Source: Anthoceros angustus
Taxonomy: Eukaryota; Streptophyta; Anthocerotopsida; Anthocerotales; Anthocerotaceae
Assembly: GCA_010909165.1 (NCBI GenBank)
Contig: MU008167.1
Location: forward strand, 744,001 to 808,000
DNA length: 64,000 bases
Reading direction: 5' to 3'
The notes under the pieces are model-generated. The model made no database searches. It was not told the origin of the DNA and was given only the letters and a program-made list of their open reading frames with translations. Made by a program: the position numbers and the translations under genes. Within the stretch, counting starts at the first letter, position 1. Every line of letters starts with the position of its first letter. Shown here piece by piece: positions 53,501 through 64,000 of the stretch.

Positions 53501-56500
53501 ATGTGGTCTTTGGGGTGCATTGTGGCAGAGCTTTTCTTTGGCTTGCCTTTATTTCCAGGATCATCAGAGCATGATTTGCTTCACCGGATGACGGAGATTC
53601 TTGGGTGACCACTCGGAACTTGCAGTCTCTTGCAGTTCAGACAGGAAACTGGAGGTGTGGCTCAGGACTGACAATTGGTTGTTTTGTTTCGCTGCTTCTG
53701 ATCTTGAAGGTGCAATCCGCCCGATCACCTTCTTAGAAATGCCAAACACACGTCCAAGTTTTTCAAGCATGCCAACGGTCTCGAGGGACCTTCTGCATTC
53801 CAATTTCTCAGCGAGTCTGAATATGAAGCGGTAAGATTCTTCTGAGTTTGCCTTTCCTGTTTGTAGCCACAGATGTGAATTTCCGGTTGCCAAACTTTTT
53901 GCCTATCAATGCTCACATCACTAACTACTGCATTGACAGCGAGAGAAAAAAAAGTCAGGCTCACGAAAGCGGTACTTTCTACACTTAGGGCTGGAGCAGA
54001 TGGTCGTGCAATATACCCTAAGAAAAGGGATGACTCCAGAAGAGATTACAACTGGTTGGGCAGTTTGATCGTTACTCATGATTATTTGGTCATACATCCC
54101 GTCCACAGTGTAAAGGTTTGATTCCAACGTCTAGCCTCTGAAGTGGCCTCTGTTCTTTCTGCAGAAACACAGATGCGGTGTGCCCTTATTGACTTTCTTA
54201 AAGGGCTGCTCGAGTTTGATCCTGTCAAGCGGTGGACGCCTCGACAGGTATCTCACCTTCACTGGGTCTTCTGTTGCTGCAGTGTTTGTGACTCTCACAA
54301 AGAGGAAGCACCGCTTATAATGTGTGCTGATTATAACCTCCACCCCTGGTCTTTATTGGACTGTAACAGTTATTCTGATTCTGGTTCAGGCTTTGCAACA
54401 TCCTTTCCTCACCGAGGAACCATGGTCTGCCAAATTCACACCTTTGCCAGAGACACCTCGAACGGTACTCCAGTGGCAGTGAATACTAGGGACTGAATTT
54501 AGTTTATCAAGGTTTTTGAGTGCATTTCGTGTCAAGTTTTGTTAGTGTCCATCTACACCTAATGAGTTGTGTGTTTTGCAGCCAGTTGCACATGGCCTTT
54601 CAGTGGACCATAATCCAGTCGCGGGGCATTGGTTTGGCATGGGCCTCTCTCCTCAGGTATGAGACTGATGTAGAGGGGATGTCCTCTCTGTATGAGCACT
54701 TCTGCTTTGATGTTTGATTTGGCTGGGAGTGTATTGTCTCTCTAATTTTGTAGAGCTTCTTGCGGGTCATGTATTTGTTGGTCAGTGAACTCATGGATGT
54801 TTCTGAAGCTTAAGTTAGTACAACTTAGTTCTGCAGTATAGGGATGACATTTGCCCATGTTGTGCACGTCTCTCTTGTGTGCAGGTGCAGCCCCTGAATA
54901 CTGGGCCCCAGTTTACCAGTCCACGATATCAAGCATCACTTTCCCATGCAAGCAGCTTTGGCAGTGTAGGTAGTTATGGGAGCTATGATCATGGTGCGCC
55001 AGGAAGTAGCTACGGAAGCTTTAGTGATATGTCAGGCATATTCCCAAATTATCCTACTCCGCCTGTCGCAGTGATAACTGCAGAAAACCCGGGAGCATCT
55101 GCAAGCGCACTACTTGGAATGAGTCCCGATGCATGGGGGAGGATGGGCCCAGGGTCCTTCTCTGGGATTCCTCTGTTTGGACATTCACAATTGGGTTTTA
55201 GTGCCACTTCAGGGAGTGGCTTCAGGCCCATGTCGCTTGGGGCCAGCCCTTCGCAGCCGTTTACGCCCCCTGCTTCTCAACTGGGCTCTCCTGCATCTCC
55301 ATCACATATCTCTCCTGGAAGGTATGGGCCAACGTCTCCAGCACGGTCAAACGCTGGAACTAGTTCCCTAGGCAAGGGCAAAGGAGTTGGAAAACAATTT
55401 CACATGTGGAGAAACCCTAGCTCGAACCAAAATCCAGGCCAAGATTACCGGCAGCGGCATCAAGGCAATGGAAGTGGACCTTGTGAATCGGGCCCTTGTA
55501 GCTCTTCGGATGTTGGAGCACGATCTGGGAGTTACTATCGAGGATCGCCAGCACAGAACTTTTCTTATGCTCTTCCACGGAGGCATAATAGAGGTGTGGG
55601 CCAATTGTCCAACGCTGGTGCCCTTCTTCCCCCTCAATCAAACACTTCTTATGCTCCAGGAACTTTAGGGTCATTACTTGCTTCTCCTGATCGAGGATCA
55701 GAAGGTGGGGAAGATATGTCACCTCCACCAGATCCTGGGGACTGGGAGCCCGATTACAGGTAGTTGTCTGTTCCTGATGGATGCATGCCCAAAAGGTTTG
55801 AGAAATCGGGCATTGATCACAGTATCACTGTGTCCTTCCTGCAACCAAATGCCAAACCCTAACACTTTCTGGTCTCCTGCGTGCAGTGATGAACTCCTTT
55901 TGAGTGAGTCGGCAGATGGCTGTTCTACCTCCACAGGATTCAGTTTGTCAGGAGTAATGGGAAGTGGAGGAGCGCGGCTTGGACCAGGTCCAGGGTTGTT
56001 TTCTGGTCCTGGCCCTGGGCCTGTAAATGCGGAGATGTACCGGCCTGCATTGCAAAGGTTGTTGGTGCAGCCAGATGCCATGTTTGCTCCAGTTGGGAAA
56101 GCAGAGCAGCATCTGCTCTCAGTGAGACCTCCAGATGGGTCCTCGGGTGCCCAGTTTTTGATGAATGGCCATGTCTATCAGCAAGGAGCACTTGGAGGGA
56201 CAACCAATGTTCCAAGGTTTGTAATGGCATGCAATAATTGTCAGGTTTGCCGAAATTACACATCTCATGCAGTCTGCCATTTGAGAACCAATCAATGTGT
56301 ATGTGTTTTGATGTTTTGTAGATCCAGTTCGTTGCATCAGGTTATGCCATTAAGCATGGACAGCAGCCTGCCTCTGCAGCATGGCATGCAGTCAGGGTTT
56401 GCTCGGAACATGCCCAAGCAGCAGAGTTCTCCCAGCAGACTGGGGCAGCATAGACCACACCAGGTTGCAGTACAGATCCCTGTTTCGCCGGAGAACCCAC

Positions 56501-56673
56501 ATCATTTTGGAGACGGGCGCAGTGTTCTTCCAGATAATGTGTTCCTAGGAAGTCCTGGGCACTGGTTAGTAAATTGTTCTCAGGGCTACCCAGCAGCAGG
56601 TCTGGCTGTGGCAAATGGGATTCACTCTCCACAGGGCCTACCCAGCAACTCTCCTCCATCAGGCATCTTCTAA
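50576..56673 (+). CDS. YAK1: YAK1-type dual-specificity (DYRK family) protein kinase
   Basis: Plant YAK1 is a DYRK kinase in growth and stress signalling downstream of TOR. Exons read: first exon about 50576-50786 ([15 protein letters not shown]), 51324-51512 ([20 protein letters not shown]), 51704-51857 (glycine loop [16 protein letters not shown] Lys), 52109-52215, 52310-52379, 52494-52566 (HCDLKPEN), 52708-52786 (DFGSAC; activation-loop YSYIQ), 52930-52970, 53482-53604 ([15 protein letters not shown]), 53710-53830, 53940-54054, 54165-54247 ([17 protein letters not shown]), 54390-54464, 54582-54656, 54885-55759, 55887-56216 and 56322-56673. Most junctions are GT..AG and phase-consistent. 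All catalytic motifs are present. The Ser/Gly/Tyr-rich tail matches plant YAK1. The first exon is unclear: its start-proximal and donor-proximal parts look coding in different frames. The domain call is very firm. Confidence 0.93.
56217..56321 (+). other. In-frame 105-bp intron of YAK1 (possible exitron)
   Basis: GT..AG, length divisible by three and free of in-frame stops, so retention would add 35 residues to the C-terminal tail without breaking the frame. It has a T-rich 3' end (GTTTTGATGTTTTGTAG), which supports real splicing. Confidence 0.6.
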
Positions 56674-58194
56674 GTTCTGATAGCTGCTCAGTTTTGTATT
56701 TGGGTTTGGATATTCCTGAAAATGTCTGATGATGTCAGTGTTGTCTGCCTGTTCTGCATTCAAATGGAATCATGAGTCTAATGCAATGTGCTTAATGCTT
56801 TGCCTCCTCTCCATAATATTGTGGACGTGCTGAGAATTGGCTCCCTACTTCTATCAATTCGTGTCCCTTACCAACTTGGTGGTGGTGGTGGTGGTGTAGG
56901 GAGGAATGGTCCTCATCCATCATGGCCTCTTCCACCTCCTCCCACTGGCAGAAGGGGGGAGTATAGACGGTAGGGGTGGTGACCTCCATTTGTCCCATCT
57001 TTATCACCAGCTTACGGTACTACGGGCATATGATAAGGCTAAGTATACGCCCAGACAGAACTTTCAACTCTCTTGGGAAAAGTCTGCAGCAGGCACATGT
57101 TTTGCGGCAGGGGCACCTTTGAGCGCCAAGGCATATTTCTATGATTTGCCTCCTACTCTGGGTGTCAAGTGTGCATGGAAGCACAGCCCCAGTGTGAAGA
57201 GCTACAAGATCTATCATGGTTGTGACCTTCGTTAGCTGAGGAGCTGCAGATGACGAGCTTCTATTGACCACCGTTTTTTATTCCATTGTTACAGAAATTA
57301 CAGCGGGTCTGCTGCTTTAGTCCGCCTGCTTTGTCACGTCCATGCCTTTTTGGTTCTCCACGCCCTCACAGGCTTTCTTTGTTCCTACACATGGGCTGGT
57401 TGGTGGCAACCTGGAATTCATATCCTTGACTGCCGGGTTGCAAGATGCATTTGTCATTTGAGCAGTCTGTGGCCAAAAAACATCGTATGTATACTTCCAC
57501 CAGCATGGACACCCAAACAAAGTGGAGATCGGAACTGGTAAGTTTTATTGCTGGGCGGAAACTTCATGTGAGCATTGGTGCACCTTTAGTGTATCCTATG
57601 ACTGGATTCGTTGGAGAGCGACCAGGATCTGTTACACTTTCAATACGTTGATGTTGAAGCGTTGAGGTGTCAACTCCCTTGGATTAACAACATCTAGGGA
57701 GGCTGTGTAGGGTAAAATTATCGTTGGTGGTGATAGTGTGCATTTTCTGTGCTGTTGTAACTTCTAGCATGAATTTCCAGCTTCAACTCCGCCCCAACAA
57801 ACTCCATGTTAGTGACATTATTGTCGTCTTCATTGCAGGAAATTTCAATAGAAATTTACGTGATTATTGACGCTTTGCCCATTACAGCGCCTTGGAAAGT
57901 GGAAGCTGCTGATGGATAACTCCTTGTCCTGACAGTTGTTAGTGAGCCTCTGGAGTCGATCCGGCAGCTGCTCCTGTTGCCAATCAAATCGGACGTCTTG
58001 AATTAGACCTGTCATCCAGAATCGATCCAACACGTATACGCTCACTTGGTAGGGTTTTGATGATAGGTCGGTTCTCAACGTTAGTTAGTGTATCAATTTC
58101 TGCGGAAGAGTTTTAATATTTCCGGAGTTGCTATCACCCCAATTGAAAATAAAGCATCTTTCTTGCTCTGTGTTGCCATTGAAGACCGTAGTGC
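56674..58194. other. Convergent intergenic region
   Basis: It lies between the 3' ends of the YAK1 gene (plus) and the thiolase gene (minus) and probably holds both 3' UTRs. A GGT run lies at 56878-56896. Small ORFs (57020-57235, 57445-57651) show no family motif. Confidence 0.5.
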
Positions 58195-60267
<2,073 letters not shown>

Positions 60268-60541
60268 CGTGCGCTGCCTTGGAAGTCACCAATTTGCCAA
60301 CGGAAGATGTGGGCACGAGGGGGCCGAAATGGGCAGGAAGGGAGTTGGCCGACTCTGTACAAGACGTTCCCCTTTTAAATCATGCAGCGTTACACTTGTC
60401 TATCCGGCACAAATTCCATGACCTGGCAGAGATCCTTACCGAGATTGGAGCTAGCTAGCTCAAAACTTTACAGCTACAGCTAAATTGCTAACAAGGTGCG
60501 GCCTGAGGCAATGTCCCTCTCCCCTCATTACTGATAAGAGA
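60268..60541. other. Short spacer between primase and thiolase genes
   Basis: 274 bp between the primase stop and the thiolase start, both on the minus strand. It must hold the primase 3' UTR and much of the thiolase promoter. No site is recognised. Confidence 0.5.
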
Positions 60542-63500
60542 CTAGCGACTAGTCCGTGACGCAGGTCCGGCAGCCTCGCCTCCAGAAGCCGGTGTTGTCT
60601 GCAAACGTCGTAAGTCAGTTAGATAGGGAGTCTCGAAATCAGAGACCCGAAATGAAACGTTATAAGACTGTGAAGCGCTGTTAAATACCTGAGGCTGCAA
60701 CGTCTTCCGGCTCTGCTCGAAGTACTGGTTGGGATGGTTTACAGCATCACACGCACACCCATGCACCCCCTCGAATGTAGTGGCACATGCTAGCTGAAAA
60801 GAACAACACTTCAGTCACACAGGTGAACTGCTTAAGGCAGAAACCGACACGAAGAGGTTAGAGACAAGTACCTGATAGTGACGGCCGCGAACTTTGTAAA
60901 GGACTTCGTCTATTGCCCTATTGTTCAGGTTCACACCTCCAAGTGCAGCTCGCAAGTTCTCCTCACTTACGACCAAGAAATACGAGGCATACTCAGCTAC
61001 AAAGCAATCCGCCACTTTAGCAGTGCAGACGGGATCAGAAGCTACCTGAAGTGCCTGTATGGGCATCCATGCTGGTCTCCAACCCCAGGGGTTGACATGA
61101 TGAGCTTCATACAAGAGTAGGGTGTGTAATCCTGGACATCAGAGGAGGAGTGAGGAAGTATCCTACTTTTTTGTTCACTACCTGTAACCAGTAGTAATGT
61201 AGCACAAATCATTGCAAGCATCGGTTGATATGGCAACTTACTGTCCGCTTGCCCTCCTTCCCGTAGTTGTGTCGGACATTGTATGCGTACTCCTTGTCAA
61301 ACCGCTCTACTCCTATCTGGTAGCTCTTCCAGTTAGACAGAGTATTACATCGAGAAAAGGGACAGAGTAGTTGGAGCCTACCTTTTGAGAGAATTCATTT
61401 CTCCAGAACGTGAGAGCATCTTCAAGCTTCAGCCCAGCGCCCTGTAGTTATTATCAAGAGGATCACAATGGGGATTTAGCACGCAAGGGGTTTGTGCCGT
61501 TGCAGTGCCAGATACACATAAGTAGCTAACCAAAAGCAATCACTTCGAATCTTCCCACTTCTAAGGTACCTTCAAAAACAACCCAAGCTGTTGCCTGCCA
61601 CCATGCCGTAGATGGTGGTCTTCCTTAACCTGAATGCAGGAGCAACCAAAAAAATTGAGCATCCAACAACATTTACCAACTTAAGACTAAAACCCATCGA
61701 GTCTGCGTGCTGGTGTTACCTTGCGATAGAGATGACGCATACACAATGGGAAAGATGTTTGTGCCAGAGAATCCAAATCCTGAAGAGCAATTTCATCTTT
61801 CGATTTGGGCTGCATGCACCAAAACAGATCGTCTTTCACCTCAGTCCTTCTTAAGACATAGGGAAAACTGGCTGAAAGTCAATGGAAATGCTTGTGATAT
61901 ATGACATGTCGCGACAGATATACCTGAGAATAGTCAGCACCCAAATAGCGCATACTCAGAGCCTCCACGATCTAAGATAAAGTCAGTCCTTGTTAGTACT
62001 GACTTGATAGTACTCCTTAAAGTTTAAGGCGGTACCCAACTAAAAGAAAAATCGTCTTTCCCATCTTCAAACATGTGGGTGGCCATACCTACCGGAGTCA
62101 GCCGATCCTTTTCTTCTTCACAGATAGTGGCCATCCACTTCCTGCAGTAGGTCATCATTTTACATAATCAGTAAAATTCCACAGACACCAGATTATGACA
62201 GAGGGCTCGCCTGCCCGCTACTTACTCGAGGCACAGCAGCATCTCCTACCTGTTTGTGAGGATAAGTGCTTTTGACAATCTCATGCGGAATTGACCAACC
62301 ACGATTACGGCAAGCTGCAGACACCCCCACAAATTTGTTAGACAGAAGTCAAGCACAGCTATTAACAGGAGGACCAGGCTCCATGTAACCACCTGATCTC
62401 TTGGAACATATGCAAAGCCTTTTTTTAAGAAGACCTTCCGATTTGCAACAAGCTCGGGAACTTCCTCAAACACGACCTGGAAAGATTAAAGACAGGGTGA
62501 CAGTTAGGATTCTGGGACCAGCGTTACTGGACTCGTAGAAGCAAGAAGTCATCCCATTTCAGAATGAGTTGCACGAACCTTGTAGTAAACCCTGTCAACT
62601 GTTACGATCAAGACAAGAGAAAAGGGAGGTTGAACACAAGAGTTAATTCAAACTGTTGTAGTGCCTCCAACATGGTAAGAAAAGACAAATGATGGACAAC
62701 AAACACTGGCCTCACCTTTAGGCACCACCTGGTGTGTAGACCTTGCTGTCATAGATAGCTGGGCTTCCACGGCCTGCAGAAAAGTGTGTAGAACCTTACC
62801 AGCAAGAACCTTAAAGTGACTCCTAAGGGCACCTTAGAGACGAATAGAAGATTAGTTCGTTCCTGGAAGCTCTAGGACACCAACAACGTTGGCAAAGTAG
62901 TTACCTCGAACTCGCTAGCAGTGATTGCCTTGTAAGGAAGCTTGTTTTCAAGCAAAAACCTTCTCTGCAGTGACCAAACGCCATAGAGGTAAGGAGAATG
63001 CGCCGCTCCCTGAGAACCAAAGTGAATAACCGCTCACTCAACCTGCATTTCAGGGGTCTCTGCACGAAATCGATGTCGAAACAACGCACTCTCCATAGCC
63101 AGGAACCATCTTCTTAGCGCATCCCTAACACACAAGCACAAAGGTGATCGTCATCTCCAGACAAGAAACCCCGAGAAATCCTTAACAAACACTCAGCAGC
63201 AAGGGACAAAACATACGATCGACAGTACACCAATCGCAGCACAAAGTGCGAGATGGCGTCCTTCAGCTGCGCATCCGCTACATTCTTCCGCATATGCTTC
63301 CTCCACAGCTCCTGCACCTGTCGTGCACAATACAATTCTGTCATGAGCAAGATCCAGCACACAATGACACATGCAAAGCCGCAAGCCGAGGCTGCATTCC
63401 TCACCAATGCATCCACCTCGTTCATTCTTTTGCCCCGCGACCTGGCTGCTTCAATTCCCTTTAAGACTGAAACCGAGGGGAAAAGGTAAGTGTTCCTGAG

Positions 63501-63694
63501 GAGTGGAAACCGCATCCGGCAAGGAAAAAGAGGAAGAAATGCCGTGACTTGGTACCTCTTAAGCGATCCATCGCGAATTTCTCAAAGTTTTCCAAGGACA
63601 CTTCTGTGTGAGGTGATTCTTGGTAGAAGGACAGCTTGCAGCCATTCTGCACTGCGTTTGCGTGACGCTTGCTATTAGGAACGATGAATTCCAT
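60542..63694 (-). CDS. PRIM2: DNA primase large subunit
   Basis: Regulatory Fe-S subunit of the Pol alpha-primase complex, which starts DNA synthesis in the nucleus. The ATG at 63694 begins [15 protein letters not shown]. Early exons are 63694-63556, 63466-63405 ([20 protein letters not shown]), 63317-63217 ([11 protein letters not shown]), 63124-63043 ([17 protein letters not shown]), 63009-62905 ([20 protein letters not shown]) and 62773-62729. Later exons include [20 protein letters not shown] (about 62477-62395), [60 protein letters not shown] and [16 protein letters not shown], ending at TAG 60544-60542. The four cluster Cys are visible in [18 protein letters not shown] and LACATTF. There are about 14-15 short exons, and one junction near 62580-62730 is unresolved. 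It appears intact. Confidence 0.93.
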
Positions 63695-63815
63695 GGCGAC
63701 CTGCACTTGTTCAGTTTTCAAATCTCAGAGGCAGCAGGCTCCCATCCTCTCCGCCTCCAGCACCTGGGCTTGCTCAAGTCCTCGCCTGGCTAGCTCGGGA
63801 AGGAAATGAAAAAGC

Positions 63816-63823
63816 GCGGGAAA
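63816..63823 (-). promoter_or_regulatory. E2F-type site upstream of the primase gene
   Basis: Minus strand TTTCCCGC inside TTTTCCCGCGC, a perfect match to the E2F consensus, 122 bp upstream of the primase ATG and in the gene's orientation. Primase genes are classic S-phase targets of E2F in plants and animals. The element's match and position support function, but binding is inferred. Confidence 0.7.
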
Positions 63824-64000
63824 ACAAAGAGGCCCTCAGGGTGGTGTGGCGAAGCTGCTAGATTGTATATGTGTTAGGACGCGACGCTTCCCAAAGTTGA
63901 AAGCGAAATTGAAATTAAGATTAAACATTAAACCAGGGCAAGAGCGAGCCGAACCTGCCTTATGAGTCTCGAGTCGATATGTAACGATCTGGACTTGGGA
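63824..64000. other. Upstream region of the primase gene to window edge
   Basis: No gene seen. Confidence 0.4.

Overview
The window is nuclear DNA of a land plant. Evidence: spliced genes with short GT..AG introns (about 60-500 bp), a long PLS-type pentatricopeptide (PPR) gene, plant-type RRN7, YAK1 and SLH-domain proteins, and many Copia, Ty3-gypsy and Mutator-like remnants. The array of very similar PPR modules, the compact introns and the Mutator-derived SWIM-type proteins suggest a seed-free plant such as a fern or lycophyte. That placement is inference.

Layout. 1-2.3 kb: the 5' half of a decayed minus-strand Copia element with LTR and primer-binding site. 3.4-6.1 kb (-): RRN7/TAF1B-like RNA polymerase I factor, four exons. 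6.3-6.7 kb: degenerate minisatellite. 7.4-10.7 kb (+): intronless PPR gene ending at E/E+ without a DYW domain. 11.2-11.9 kb: an 85-bp inverted repeat, 84/85 identical. 12.2-13.3 kb (-): low-complexity protein of unknown function. 13.6-14.9 kb: deletion derivative of a Mutator-like element with terminal inverted repeats of about 230 bp. 15.4-17.5 kb: a second Mutator-type transposase remnant, tandemly duplicated (about 650 bp unit) and joined to a decayed GIS2/CNBP-like zinc-knuckle gene. 19.7-20.0 kb: isolated frameshifted DYW domain. 20.5-21.0 kb: DDE transposase fragment. 22.3-23.3 kb: unrecognised gene. 23.4-26.6 kb (-): large plastid-type SLH-domain protein in one exon.

27-31 kb is gene-poor, with a lone Copia-type LTR and a gypsy gag scrap. 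31.35-42.5 kb is a nested pair of Copia elements. The outer one is split inside its integrase by the inner one (32517-38596), which has matching LTRs, a 5-bp target duplication ATGAC, an RT deletion, and an antisense stretch that looks like captured host gene sequence. 42.5-48.2 kb is very GC-rich repeat DNA with a diverged tandem duplication of about 970 bp.

50.6-64 kb is a gene-dense block: YAK1-type DYRK kinase (+), then acetyl-CoA acetyltransferase (-) and DNA primase large subunit (-), head to tail. An E2F-type site lies about 120 bp upstream of the primase start codon, as expected for an S-phase gene. The host genes do not form one pathway: Pol I transcription, organelle RNA processing, plastid envelope or thylakoid structure, growth signalling, acetyl-CoA metabolism and replication. 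No gene cluster or novel defence system is evident. The most unusual content is the rearranged mobile DNA.
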